This document shows positions 11,201 to 23,390 of a DNA stretch of 64,000 nucleotides, one piece after another (position 1 is the first letter of the stretch; the number at the start of each line of letters is the position of its first letter). The notes under the pieces are model-generated. The model did no database searches. It saw nothing but the letters and a program-made list of their open reading frames with translations, and had not been told where the DNA came from. Source of the DNA: Lingula anatina (Eukaryota; Brachiopoda; Lingulata; Lingulida; Lingulidae); the NCBI RefSeq assembly GCF_001039355.2, contig NW_019775741.1, positions 18,862 through 82,861 of the forward strand. Reading direction: 5' to 3'. The position numbers and the translations under genes were made by a program.

Positions 11201-14200
11201 GACTTATATTCAATGTGTGAGTCTCTGTTCTGTCCAGTTGATTTAATTATATTGTGTCACTTCAGTGGTTTGTCATTTTCAGCTGTTGTTTTATTATTTA
11301 TATTTCTATAATATATAGATTTCATCTCCAGACTAAAAAATCATTATTCAAACTAGTATATTTTTTATTTATTTAATTGTTTATTTGTGTGTGTAATAAA
11401 TTGTAATGGATGGTCAGACCAGCAGAAAAGTCTTTCTCCATTAAAACATGGGTATATCCTTTTACAAAGTTCTATTTTGTGTAACATTTCCAAACATTTT
11501 TTTCAGTGATAAAAATATAAATTTCATAATTTTTATGTACAGACACAGATGTGTCTGTACATATTGCCGTCACCTGCGTCTGTCGTAACCGTCATCGCCA
11601 TCGCCGTCGTGCACTTTCAGCGTAAACATGATAAGTGAAGACAGTTTTACCTTTTGGGTTTATATTTACAGAGCTGATGGATATTCGTAAAACGCAGGTC
11701 AAGTTCGAAAATCAGCATGATCGGGCCATTATTTTAGCAGTTTTGTTGTTTTTTCACTTTTCAGCAGATACTCAACACTATTAACACATTTCAAGGCAAA
11801 CCAATACGCCTGTTGTCATGAAAATCACTGGTGTAATCAATCTTACTTAAACGCATTTCAAGTTGAAAATCAGCATGATCTGGCCATTATTTTAGAAGTT
11901 ATGCTGTTTTCTCACTTTTCATCATATATGCAACACTGTAAACACATTTCAAGGAAAACCAATATGCTTATTGAAGTGAAACTCACAGGAGTGCTTATTC
12001 TTACTAAAATACAGGTCGAGTTAGAAAATAAGCTTGATTGGTTCAGTTTTGATGCCGTTACAACCATTCCACGAAAAAGGGTACAATTCTGAATAATACC
12101 TGTCACAGCTTATTTTCGGTAGTAAAAGTATCTGCAATTTTGCTTTTCTTCGCCTTTTTTATAAAGACCCTATGTATTATACTTAAAGAACAACAATTAA
12201 TGTAGTACCACTTGCTTTGACAGGAACCCCGGGGGTCTATATGCCACAAAAAGCACGATTTCTACGTGTCGCTTAGGTATTATACATGTAGCTGATTTGC
12301 CACAAGAAAACGTTTATACTTTCCCGTCTTTTAGTGTTTTTAGTCCTCAACTAATTTGAATTCATGTTTCCTTATCATACATGGTGTTCTCTGTCGAATT
12401 TGTTGGTTAGTTACGACACCGTCATAGTTTAATCAATGTTGCTCAGTAACCCCTAACCTCCTTAACGCTTTTTTAAGTCAATGTAAGAATAAAAGAAAAT
12501 GCTCTTAAATGGAAAACGTGCGACTTATTTCCAATGTGATTGCACCGCATTTTCTATAATTGAAGAGAAATTGGCAATAATATTTTGAATACAAGAAAAT
12601 CTTAATAACTGAATCAAATATGGAGCCTGTAACCTTTGGCATGATTGAAATATAACCTAATTTAGATGTTACCTAACCTCCGTAACGAAAAAATACTGTA
12701 CCATGTTTACACGTGCATATTTCTTTAAATACAGTAATGGTGTGGGTTAAAATTCTTCTACTACTCTCTGAATACCTCTTCATCAGAATAATATAAAAAG
12801 TTCCCCAGTTTTGCAAAGGTCATATCACTGCATTTCTTTTTTGAAATTGTACCCCTTTTTGTGGAATGGCCGTAATATGCCTTGTTTTGTTTATAAATGC
12901 TTTTACGTAAGATTCAATTCTTACCCATGTTTATAGTCTCATTATTGAACTACTCAGATACGTATAACTGTTCTTTTGACAAATTTTTCATCTTTACAGG
13001 AATATTGTTAGTTGATTACATAAAAATGGTGTTAAACCTATTAATCTATTGTGTACTTAAGTGTCAAAAATGGCAAAAAAGTAAATCATTGCAGTTTGTC
13101 AGATTTAATAATTTACTATGTTCAGAATCTCAGAATGGAGCAAATTAAACATTTTACATTGTTCTATTGATATTTTCTACATCTCAACAATTTCCTTAGT
13201 TGATCATTAAAAAGTACAGTAAATTAATTGTTTTATGTAAAAAAGTGTTAAAATGGAAATACACCCATTTCAGTACAGTTCTGTATTGTTTACATTTTGG
13301 CAATTTCAAGGTTTGACTTTGAAGTTCCATAGTCCCGAAGACCTTTGCTAGTCACATTTTCTGAATATTCATGATACTTCTATTTTATTGTACCACCAGC
13401 GTTGGCACTGGCGGTACACATGGTTTTAGTCCCGTCCGGATCGTTCCGCTGGCTCCGCCGCCAAGTCACCGTTACCGCTTCTCCTCCTAGACTACAAGGG
13501 CCTGCACACCCATCTCTTGGATTTAGGTCACCGATAATCTCAACTCGCCCCACGTTAAATTTGGGCTTCATTGGTGCTGGGGTCTAGGTGCGGCGCTCTT
13601 TGCAATGCACCCTTGTCAAAAAATTGGCAAAATTAAATGCTAATTATCTACCATACCGAAGGAATTATGGGAAAAGTATCTATAAACGGCTGACCGAAAG
13701 TCATATGTGGAGATTTCAAATATGCCCTTGGATTTGACCTTTGACCTTTATTTCAAGGTGGAACGGGCCAAACTTTTTTAAAAAATTAATTTTTTTACAG
13801 AAAAAAATATTTGCGCTGTTATTCAGAAACTACACCGACCTAACCTATAATATTATTGGCAGATGTTACCCTTTAGGTCATCTTTCATCTCCTTGAGTTT
13901 GGGTCAATCGGTGCATTTTCACTGGAGTGGAGATACCGAAACTGAAAACTTTCTCTAATTCAGGAACCGTAAATGCTATAGACCTCTTCTTTTTCGCATT
14001 TTGTAGAGCATGTCAAGCCCAACACTGAAGGTGGTCTCCATTTTTTCTTATTTCCATACGGTTTACGAGTTATGCTGTATTAAAAAGTACATTGTGGTGG
14101 TGAAAGCAAAATGTGAAATATGCCCAGCAGGCATAGCTGCGTTGGATCAACGTTGAAAACAGGTTGATACATTGAATTGCTGTTGATCTACCTAATTTCA

Positions 14201-14614
14201 ACGTAAAATTAACGTTGATCCAGCCACGTCGAAACACCGTCATAATGTGACGTTGACTCAACGTTGTATTTTGGTCATTGACACAACCTTCCAGACATGG
14301 ATTATATTTTAAAATACTAATTGTTGAAAACGTGATACTTTGTTTATCAATACTGTAACTAACTTTATCAAAATAATCAAAAAAGTGTTAAAAGTAAAAG
14401 TGACAGTTGTTTTGTGTCTTTAGTGAACTAGTGAATTTTCTTAACTTGTTATTCAGAAATACATTCCAATAAACTGAATTCCGTGCAAGGTCAGCTAACA
14501 CTAAGATGAATAAGTTGCTGTAAAGGTGATGGAGTGAAATAATAAAGTTAACAGTTCTTGGTAACCTGTTATACATAGACGGGTTGAGGTGACTGTGACT
14601 TTTGTTACATACAC

Positions 14615-14662
<48 letters not shown>

Positions 14663-15907
14663 TCTAAACCTTGGAAATTTTAACTTAAAGGCCATACTTT
14701 TATACCCCACCCTCAGTTCATTTCAATGTCTTTTCATGCAAGAATGTTGTCTAACAACTGGGGTTGATACAATGTTGTTATCTGACTTTGATACAACGTT
14801 GTTATCTGAGGTTGAGTCAACTTTCAAATCCAATGTTTATCAAATGTCTTATCAACGGTATAGGTCCAACGTTGTTTCAACGTTAAAACAACATATTTTG
14901 CCCGCTGGGTGGTTATGTGTAATACTAACGACTTTTCTTTATTTCAATTAATTTTTTGAAGGAAATTTATGGCATATTATTGTAACTCCAAAATTGTAAC
15001 ATTCAGTCCCTTACATCTCCAAAACTGGCAGAGATAGGTCCATAGTTACTATTAAAGTTATACTGGCAATTTAACTGTGGCCTTAAAATTGACCTTTGAC
15101 CTACTTTCACCACGAACTGAACTTTGCAACATTTAAGTCCCTTATATCTCCAAAACTGGCAAAGAAACACCCATAGTTACTATTGAACTTGAATAGGAAG
15201 TCATATACTGGCAATCTAACTATGACCTTAAAATTGACCTTTGACCTACAGTACTTATCACCATATACTAAACTTTGCAACTTTTTTCAAGCTTATACTT
15301 TCAAAACGGGCAAAGTTACGCCCATAGCTACTATTGAAGTTGAGTAGGAAGTCATATACTGGCAATTTAACTGTGACCTTATAATAGAAATATGACCTAC
15401 TTTTCACCATGAACCGCTCTTTCCAATGTTTCCTTTATATCTCTAAAACTGGCAGAGATATACACCTATAGTTAGTATTAAATCTGTATAGGAAGTCATA
15501 TACTGGAAATCTAACTGTGACCCTGAAATTAACCTTTGACCTAATTTTCACCATGAACTGATCTATGCAAATTTTCTATCCCTTATATCTCAAAAACCAT
15601 CAGAGATACACCCAAAGTTGCTGTTGAACTTGAATAGGAAGTCATACACTGGCTATCTAACTGTGCCCTTGAAATTGACCTTTGACCGACTTTTTATGAT
15701 GAACTGTTTTTTGTATGTTTTCTAGCCTTTAAATTTCCAAAATTTGCAAAGAAATGCCCATGGTTACTATTGAACTTGAATAGGAAGTCATATACTGTGA
15801 CATTGAAATTGACCTTTGACCTACTTTTTCACCATGAACTGAGCTTTGCGTATTTACTTGCCCCTCATATCTTCAAAACTAGCAGAGATATGCCCAGTGT
15901 TGCCGCT

Positions 15908-15948
<41 letters not shown>

Positions 15949-17391
15949 TCAGCATATATGCAACACTGACAACACATTCAAGGAAAACAAGTGGGTCTAG
16001 AGAATCACAGGAGTGATCATTGTTAGGAAAATACAGGTCAATTCGAAAATCTGCCTGATTGTACCATTTTTAGTTATATTTTTTTGCATATTTTGAGAAC
16101 TCTGTTGATTGCATTTTATAGAGCTTGTCAAGCACAAGACTGGTGGTGGTGTCCCTATTTTTTTTTTTTTTTTTGGGGGGGGGGTCCATTCGAATGCGCT
16201 TACTCCAGCTGGTGGTACAATATCCAGAGGCGGTATGGCCTCTCTGATCCTCTAGTCATTAAAAATTAATAGTCATTATGCTGTTAAGCATTATGCAATA
16301 TTGCATCAAAATTGAAGAGAACTCTATTCTAGGCACTGCCGCTATAGTGTCCATGAAAGGAAAACCATGTCACTCACTCTTTTCAAATTTACAGGAAAGA
16401 AACATGGGCATTAAATGCAGCTTCCTTTCAAAAAGAAAAAAAACATTATTATTTAATGCTCAAGTTGTATTGACATATTCTTAGAAACACAAAAATATAG
16501 TTTCTTTGGTACACTCAAGAAATGACTTAGCAGCATTTTTGGTGGTGTGTGCAGCAGCTGTTGCATTTTTATTACACCGTGGGCAGAGAGGTTAACAGAA
16601 AAGCCAGAACTAGCTTAGGAAGATTCTAAGCTCTCATCAAGAGGTTTCCCACAATCCCCAGTTCATGTGCAACTAGTTATTTTCTGCTTTTTGTCTGTAC
16701 AATGCATTTGACAGCTTTGCTGCCTTGTTTTTCAGTGAAATTCATATCAGTATAACTTTGAAGGTCTCATCGGCCCAAAACATGCCATAAAGTTTAAAGA
16801 GATAATAACTCTTCGTTTTGGCCAAAAAATGAATTTTCCTGGAGTAAACAACAATTTTCCCATACTTACCAAAGGTCCATGAATCCATTTTTACTTTCAA
16901 AGTTAGTCCCTGGTTTTTTTCTAAAAAATTTGGTTTTTTGTTAAAATCTTATAAGAGATTATAAGAGAGTATAGCCATCAGTGGAGGTCACGTGGTCTAA
17001 AGACAAGCTCAGATATCAGAATAATAGCTATAACTTCCGTTTTTGTGGTAAAACAGAATATATTATATTTCTATGAGTTGTTCACAATGTTTTGATTATG
17101 AAATACAGATTTCATACGAAGAGTTATTATCCCTTTAAATAAATAAAAGGTGGGTTGGAAACTATACCTCTCATCAGTGTCCCAATAACCAACTTATTTC
17201 CCAGCCACATTTTTTTTTTTTTTTTTGCTTTTTACAGGATTGTGTACATGTTCAAATGGTATCCAAGACAAGACATCACTTGGACTGAGCACCCACAAGA
17301 CTCCAAGTTTACCTTTTTACCAAGCTGGTTTACTAACCCAGACCAACAGGGAAACAGCGGCATTAAGCTGGAAACAACCCAGCAGGCATAG
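8265..17391 (+). CDS. DXO: Decapping and exoribonuclease DXO/RAI1 family
   Basis: Complete gene for the nuclear enzyme that removes incomplete or non-canonical (including NAD) 5' caps and degrades the RNA 5'-3'. Exons are 8265-8626, 9132-9355, 10090-10185, 10338-10443, 10639-10774, 11063-11157 and 17238-17391. All phases agree, giving 390 aa against about 396 in mammals. The ATG at 8265 (AATATGG) follows the end of the P-like element by about 150 bp. Family landmarks in order are EIGCFSLDAD near the N-terminus, LLTKLLCTPYE, GHKFEQYM (metal-binding Glu in motif II), GKTDCYD, YVEFKTS (Glu and Lys), KWWAQSFLPAVP (Gln) and PWDPAVCMNFC. The usual motif GEVDC reads GKTDC, so the first acidic residue of the ExD metal site is Lys. 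The last exon reads MFKWYPRQDITWTEHPQD, ends in TTQQA, and its TAG lies inside a repeat element. Intron 6 spans 6.1 kb of repeats. Confidence 0.93.
9376..9617. repeat. Fold-back (MITE-like) element in DXO intron 2
   Basis: The two halves are imperfect inverted repeats of each other. The left part around CACTAAATTGC..CTTAGATGTC and the centre GTCAATTAATTATCG are mirrored by the right part containing GACATCTTAGCC and GCAATTTAGCG. The outer ends, CCATTCCCAGGACCTAT and ATAGGTATGGGAACC, also pair. There is no coding capacity. Confidence 0.6.
11690..12065. repeat. Tandem dimer of about 160-bp units in DXO intron 6
   Basis: Two adjacent copies share the words CAGCATGATC, GGCCATTATTTTAG, TTTTCACTTTTCA, CAACACT and ACACATTTCAAGG. 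A third, diverged copy lies at about 15948-16075, starting CAGCATATATGCAACACTG, so the unit is dispersed as well as tandem. Confidence 0.65.
12066..14122. other. DXO intron 6, largely unassigned
   Basis: Intronic sequence without a recognisable exon. A GC-richer island at 13380-13600 is open in one frame on each strand (about 61-63 codons) and stands out in base composition from the AT-rich intron. I do not recognise either translation. The 13730-13790 part contains TTTGACCTTTGACCTT, resembling the tandem array that follows at 15 kb. Confidence 0.4.
14123..14909. mobile_element. Non-autonomous element with CCCAGC ends, copy 1
   Basis: The ends are short inverted repeats: CCCAGCAGGCA on the left, TTTGCCCGCTGGG on the right. 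The interior near both ends is built of AACGTTGA-type words (GATCAACGTTGAAAAC, CAACGTTGTTTCAACG). A (TA)n tract sits in the middle. A second copy of the same layout lies at 17378-18163. There is no open frame, and no clear target duplication was found. Confidence 0.7.
14622..14660. repeat. (TA)n microsatellite
   Basis: 39 bp of pure TA repeat, in the centre of the element at 14123-14909. The matching position of copy 2 also carries (TA)n. Confidence 0.9.
15000..15905. repeat. Tandem array, about seven copies of a 130-150 bp unit
   Basis: Unit starts fall near 15011, 15141, 15283, 15434, 15582, 15725 and 15866. Each begins with a form of CTTATATCTCCAAAACTGGC, continues with TAGTTACTATTGAACTTG, AGGAAGTCATATACTGG and ACCTTTGACCTACTTT, and ends with CACCATGAACTGA. 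Copies are diverged by substitutions and short indels. The array is intronic (DXO intron 6). Confidence 0.85.
15910..15947. repeat. Poly-T tract
   Basis: 38 consecutive T at the junction between the tandem array and a dispersed repeat. This is compatible with the poly-A tail of a retroposed sequence on the minus strand, or with simple slippage. Confidence 0.85.
16794..17138. mobile_element. 345-bp MITE with 23-bp terminal inverted repeats
   Basis: The left end 16794-16816 (TTAAAGAGATAATAACTCTT..) and right end 17116-17138 are inverted copies with one mismatch in 23. There is no coding capacity. Terminal TTTAAA on both sides is ambiguous between terminal repeat and target duplication. It lies about 100 bp upstream of the last DXO exon. 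A truncated relative is at about 880-1000. Confidence 0.75.
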
Positions 17392-17821
17392 TTGCGTTGG
17401 ATCAACGTTGAAAACAAGTTGATACGTTGAATTGCCGTTGATCTACCTAAATTCAAAGTTAAATCAACGTTGATCCAGCCACGTCGACTCAACGTTGTAT
17501 TTTGGTCAATGACACAACCTTGCAGTTATGGATTGTAATTTAAAGTATTAATTATTGAAAACGTGATACTTTGTTTATCAATACTGTCAATAAATTTATC
17601 AAAATAATAACAAAATGGTTTAAGGTAAAAGTGACAGTTGTTTTGTGTCTTTAGTTAACTAGTGAATTTTCTTAACTTGTTATTCAGAAATACATTCCAA
17701 TAAACTGAATTGCTTGCAAGGTCAGCTAACACTAGGATGCATAAGTTGCTGTAAATGTGATGGAGTTAACAGTTCTTGGTAACCTGTTATAAATAGACAG
17801 GTTGAGGTGACTGTGACCTTG

Positions 17822-17886
<65 letters not shown>

Positions 17887-18163
17887 TCTAAACCTTGGAA
17901 ATTTTAACTTAACTTATTTAACTTAATTAATGGCCATACATTTATACCCTACATATATTTAGCCATCAAACATGTCCTACTGTTAAACACATCCAGGCAA
18001 ATTTCCCGCTGGGTGGGGTTGATATAACATTGTTTTCTGACGTTGATACAACGTTGTTATCTGAGGTTGAAACAACTTTCAAATCCAACGTTTATTCAAT
18101 GTCTTTTCAACGTTATGGTTCAACGTTGTTTCAACGTTAAAACAACATAATTTGCCCGCTGGG
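17378..18163. mobile_element. Non-autonomous element with CCCAGC ends, copy 2; supplies the DXO stop codon
   Basis: Same family as 14123-14909: left end CCCAGCAGGCATAG, right end TTTGCCCGCTGGG, AACGTTG-rich interior and central (TA)n at about 17824-17882. It begins inside the DXO last exon, and its first 14 bases encode the last codons and the TAG stop of DXO at 17389-17391. An extra internal piece around 17990-18020 (TTTCCCGCTGGGTGG) looks like a nested or duplicated terminus. Confidence 0.75.
17824..17882. repeat. (TA)n microsatellite
   Basis: About 59 bp of TA repeats inside the second CCCAGC-ended element. Confidence 0.9.
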
Positions 18164-19148
18164 CAGTGCATCATTTTGATAGTTCAGTCTTACCTGAGTT
18201 TTCAGTATAATCAGATTTTGAACTGTGACAAAATTCTTTTTATTAAGGATTGTATTTAATGGTACTTTTTGCTGAAACTATTTAGTTGTATGTCCCAGAA
18301 GACAGGGCAACAGATTTAAGTGTGAAGGTAATTTTGCACATATACTGACAGTCGATAAAAACGCATCAGAAAACTTTCTTTTACATTTTTACCGAGAATC
18401 GATTCCAACCATATAAACAACAAATGCACTGGACTGACCACTCGGATTTTAAAATTTCTGCTTCAGCGATTTTGTGATCAGCTGTTACAAAATCATGTGT
18501 TTTTCTGTCTCGTGATTGGTGTGAATTAATCAGGTTCAATATATGGTGATTAATTAAGCCTATTTAAGGTAGTCACCAAATCCAGTATGACACATGACCA
18601 AAAAGTTCAGTGATGCCACGTCTGACACTGAAAGAGTGACTGTGGGCCCTGGGGATGCTGGAGGCTGGGCGGAACCAAAGACATTTGATCACGTGACCTT
18701 CCAATCTAATGATCTTTTCTGACCTTTATTTCACCTTGTGTGACTGAATAATGGGTCATATTTCACACGAAAACTGTTATTTTCTCAATGTGCCAAAGGA
18801 ACATAAATATTATATGATTAATAAATAATGCGTTTTCATTGACTGTCAGTATAGTTAAACAAATACTGCTTACTTCATTTTTAGGATCTTTCTCCTTTAC
18901 AACATCCATGTTATAGCTTCTGATATTTGTTATGTCCGTTTTATAGTATGAAAATATCAACTTAAAACACATCTGTTCAGACTGCCAATTCTTTGTGGTT
19001 GTTCTTAGGCTAATGAAGTTATATAGGATACTATTTGTGAAGCATTAATTTTGATAATTGTACCTGTCCATACAGTCTAACAGTAATCTTTCTGAAAAGT
19101 CCTGAAATGTTTTATATTCCCTAAACATAAAATGTGGCATATTTATTG
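18164..19148. other. Unassigned intergenic sequence
   Basis: No recognisable gene, repeat family or structured element on either strand. Confidence 0.4.
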
Positions 19149-19602
19149 TCAAGCTTCCATTTCCTCTCTGCTAGTTTTTGTGCTGCTGTTCCTGAGCTGC
19201 TTTTCTTGCTTTCTTTGCAGATTCTTTCTTCCTACTTCTTCCAAACGCCTTTTGTAGTTCTGAAAAGCTAATCTGGCTGATTCACCAAAGGCTTGGTGAT
19301 GGGAACACCGTGGCTTGCCTTCATGTTTTGTAACTACATCATTGGTAAACCTCAGACCATTGACTGATTGGGAAGTGAGTAGGGTTCTGTACTGAGTGAT
19401 TGTCCTCTTCTTGGCAGATAGACTTTTCTCAACATCTGCATTACCATGGATTAAGCAAAGACATGCTTTTACAAGTTTGGAAAGCACCTTAAATTTCAGT
19501 CTGCCTGTTCCAAATTTTATTTTGAGGACGTTCCACCAGTAATGATCAGTGCGGACATTTGATACCTCATTGTTGATGTACCAGTGTAAAGTCTGTCTCT
19601 TT
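19149..19602 (-). pseudogene. Terminal exon of a hAT-like transposase or derived gene
   Basis: An open segment of about 151 codons ends at a stop at 19149. It begins after a plausible 3' splice site (TTGTTCTTGTGTAAAACAG) at 19602. It contains TDHYWWNVLKIKFG, then LSKLVKACLCLIHGNADVEK, and KKRTITQYRTLLTSQSVNGL. This matches the hAT C-terminal dimerisation pattern, A-x-VER-x-FS...R..L....N.L. A highly charged Lys/Glu/Arg tail follows. In the usual motif the ER-x-FS core is intact; here it reads EKSLS, so the copy is diverged. No upstream catalytic exon was recognised, so it is scored as a remnant, though a domesticated gene cannot be excluded. Confidence 0.5.
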
Positions 19603-20850
19603 CTGTTTTACACAAGAACAAAATGAAGTCCAGTTTGCTTTTCATAATCTATTAATAAACAATCATTAATATTTCAGACTTTGATCAGGAGAGAATCCTA
19701 CAGTGTCCAACTATGATCCAAGAGAGAAAGTTAGAAAATTAATCAGCTATGAAGTCTAGCCTTACAAAATGATGTAAATTCCAGCTTGCAGTGTCATCTA
19801 AAACTGCTTATCTTTCTTAGTGAATGGAGATGTTCACAAACATATTATGATTCTCAGATTACAACAATGAAGAGTTTCTGACTTTGCTTTGAAATTATCA
19901 GTTTGATAAACATACAAAAACTTGAGAAAATGTTATTTACGACCGGCGTAGTTAGGTTTTTCAAGCACAGCTTACCAACAACGCCAAATGCAACAGTCGG
20001 TATCTTAGACTTAAAATTACAAACAAGGACCTCTGGATAACATTTAAGACACATTTGCAAATTCAGATAACACACTTAAGGATTAGCACAAAGGAAGGAT
20101 TAAGATAATATTGAAATCACCCCCTTTAACTTTTATTTATCAATTATAAAAACACTTTCAGAATTAATATATTATTGGAATAACTTCATTAGACTTAGAT
20201 TAATCAATCATAATGTTTTCGTAACCTTTATAAACCCTGTGCATATATTACATATGGATAGCCTGACCTCTTTCCAATTCTTTAACTGATTTAAGCTCTG
20301 CATTCATAGTATTGGGAAGTCCTTTTCTGCTGGTCCTCACTGTACCTCAAGCAAGTGTGGACCTTCGTAGCCTGGAAATATCAATGATTTTCATCAGCAG
20401 ATCAGATAAAGCTTCTTGGTGTCGGAGTTGTCCACGCAACCTGCTGTGTTGGAGAAGGCTGACATTTTATCGGCTTATTCTTCACTTGTGGCTTGTCACC
20501 AGGACTTTTCTCAAACGTAAACAAATCATATAGGATTTTTGCCCATCTGGCTTTTAAAGATGTAGGCCTAGACTCAAAGTCTGCATCAAAGTAAGACTGG
20601 ACTCTAGCCGCTTCAAAATGGTGAGAGAGGGCTAAAGTGCTTCTGGGCATTATAATCCTTATATAAGTGCCTATCCTACCTAACATCCCTTCAGCATCGG
20701 CATCCTTTGACTTGACTATATCAGGTTGAGCACCCCTCTGTCAGAACTGGCACCCTCAATTCCCCGGCTATACTCTCGTTAATTCCAGCGGCTATGCGGC
20801 TATCCCACTCTCTATGTCACCGCTAAGGATGGGTAGAGACGCATATCCTC
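19603..20850. other. Region with unassigned open segment on minus strand
   Basis: The minus strand is open at 20402-20686 (about 94 codons, with FDADFESRPTSLKARWAK). It could be an upstream exon of the hAT-like exon at 19149-19602, but I do not recognise it. No splice chain joining the two could be proven. The remainder shows nothing clear. Confidence 0.25.
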
Positions 20851-20875
20851 CCCCCCCCCCCCCCCCCCCCCCCCC
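20850..20875. repeat. Poly-C tract in an open GC-rich segment
   Basis: 26 consecutive C. The flanking 20790-21080 is less AT-rich than its surroundings and open on both strands (minus: WKPLVCPTGTIYSQETQ; plus: LAPTWLRQVTGDD). Neither translation is recognised. The tract could fold as a G-quadruplex on the minus strand. Confidence 0.6.
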
Positions 20876-21755
20876 AGTTCTGACAACATATCCTCCTACC
20901 AAGATCTTGTTAGTAGAGCAAATTCCATCTCCGGAGATCAGCTCAACCTTGCACCCACATGGCTGCGCCAAGTGACCGGAGATGATATCTCTGGACGAGA
21001 GCTGCGTCTCTTGACTGTAGATGGTGCCTGTCGGACAGACAAGTGGTTTCCAATCACAGGTAACCACAGGGGTTAACACATTCCCGTACTTTCTACAATG
21101 CCGATGTCGGTCGGCCTGCCCTTATTCCTACACTGATTCTAAGGCTTGTCAACCCTCACAGTTTGAGGGAGGCATAATCTTTTCAAACCCTTTTTTTTTT
21201 TTTTTTTGCTTCTTTGTCAATCAGCTCATAAAAGCTGCAGTGCAATCTGTTGAGTTTGAGTTATATTGGGTCCTTCAGTTTTTAACTTTAGCAGCTTCAG
21301 TAATTTTCCTTTCGAAATTCTGCTTCTTATTACCTCATGTGATTATTCTTACATTGGGCTGTGTCACACTCTTCATGAGTCCTTTCTCCATAAGGAGCTG
21401 GTGTTTTCTACTTCCCTCTTGCTTATCACTTTCACTTGTATGGACAATCATTTTTGATTCACTGTTATGATATGTAGGCAGTGCTACTTATAATTTTTCT
21501 ATGGTCAAATAAGGCTGTTTTTTTAAACCTAAAATTGATTATTTTTTCTTAACAAACATATTTTAGTTATGTAATGTAAGTGCTTTTATGTGAAAATACA
21601 TGTTTTATCTAGAATACTCTTAATTTTTTGTCATTAAGCTCTGTGATTTTTAATGTATTTATTCCTAATAATTGATTCGTAAATTGATTCGTAATTGTTT
21701 TATGTATATGTAAACGAAGTCTTCTGAACATGTTAGCATGGATTTTAGACTCAAA

Positions 21756-21759
21756 ATAA

Positions 21760-21805
<46 letters not shown>

Positions 21806-21852
21806 GTTGTTGTTGTTGTTGTTGTTACCAGTATTATTATTATTGTTATTAT
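21756..21852. repeat. Compound (ATT)n/(GTT)n microsatellite
   Basis: Runs of ATT interrupted by GTT repeats. The flanking 21100-22900 carries no recognisable gene. Confidence 0.9.
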
Positions 21853-22902
21853 ATGTTCAGTGTTTAACCGAAAACCCAGGACTGCCCATCCTACCATCAC
21901 CTTAAAAATATTCATAAACACAAAATTGTCCAACAAACTGTGAAACAAGCCTGAGTAAAATCTCTAAATACAGTTGCCAAATATTTTACATAATGCTAAA
22001 TTGGTCTTGTTTGGAATGATAATGTGTCATAAAAACTCGAATGAATTAAAAGTGAAAATATAAGTGTTAACCAAATTATTTACCAGAAATTGCCAGCTAA
22101 TTGCCTCTGACACTGTTCAGGATGTCACGTTGCATTTTGTTTGAAAGATTAAACGAGACTTATCTGTAAGTTTGATATTAATTAATGTATTGACGTATTT
22201 TTTGCTGGTGTAGACGTAACTTCTACAGGTGTTCAAACAAGACATACATGTACGTTCACGTCTACACTTCTACCATCTACTATCATTTACTATCATTTAT
22301 TCCATTCCGCAATGTACGCAGGTAACTTCATCAATGTAAATAACTTCTAAAGAGGCGTAATTACATGTAACACCGATTTTTGCCATACCTTTGGGTATGT
22401 TTGTCAACCATACAGTAATGGTTTCTATCAAGTATGCAATGTACAAAACGGTTATCAGGCAGAATCATTCATGCAAATGCCCACATAAACCATACACAGT
22501 ATAAAATAAAACAAAATCAGAAGGGTTTACTTGTAAAACTCTTAACATTATTTCATCAACTTTTGCAGAATTCCTAATTGACGGGGGTGGTGTGTGTGTA
22601 TGTGTTTCTGGGATTAATCGCTCTGAAAAGAAAATATAAGCTTAGGTTCCTGTCAGAAGCCTTCGTAATCAACTCTAAATGAATGTAACATAAAAATAAC
22701 AAAACATCAAGTGAAATCATAAATTTCTATCAGATAATGCATTAGTAATGTAAATTACCCGAGCATTGCGTAAAAAACGGGCTAGTAGAATAATAAATTG
22801 CTGAAGGGATTAATATGTGTACTGTCGTTTTAAAAAAGTGCATTTCATGTACTTAGTAGTATACCAACCATTTTGGGCAATAGTGTACCTACGGTATGTA
22901 AT

Positions 22903-23130
22903 GGATCTATCGGTATTTGGATCTAAAAATACGTGGATCTATAGGTATGCGGATTTATAAGTACGTGGGTTTATGTGGACGTTGTATCTATAGGAACACA
23001 AATATATAGGTCGGTGGTAAAAAACCGGATCTATCGGAATTTAAATCTAAAAAGACGTTTTTCTGTGTTTCCTTTATGTATCTATCGGTAACGGGAGTAC
23101 AGGGACGTGTAATAGTTTGGGACTATCGGT
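22903..23130. repeat. Degenerate short-period tandem repeat
   Basis: Repeated variants of GGATCTATCGGTATTTGG, GGATCTATAGGTATGCGG, TATCTATAGGAACAC, GGATCTATCGGAATTT and CTATCGGTACGTCC indicate an old minisatellite with a unit of about 20-25 bp. Confidence 0.55.
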
Positions 23131-23390
23131 ACGTCCCCGTAGCAATACCTCACCCACCCTGCAAATGAAATTTAATTTATGACCCTGACCATAGACTAGT
23201 TTTCACTTCATACCCTGTTACTGTACAAGATGACGCGGTGTTTTGCTACCGCAACCCTGTTTCGTGAAAAATACAGACGCTGCAAACTTTCATGATCACC
23301 AAACAAGGCTAAAAAGAAGATAACGACAATAGATACACTCTAGATAAACTTTCATTTATGGGGTTTTATTGTTTTTATGGTCTATATCAN

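Noticed and set aside
20792-21079. 95-codon minus-strand ORF with a polyglycine run
   Set aside because: The glycine run is just the poly-C tract; both strands are open there and neither translation is recognised.
21021-21470. 149-codon plus-strand frame rich in hydrophobic residues
   Set aside because: Low-complexity, T-rich DNA giving Phe/Leu/Ser runs, without motif or splice support.
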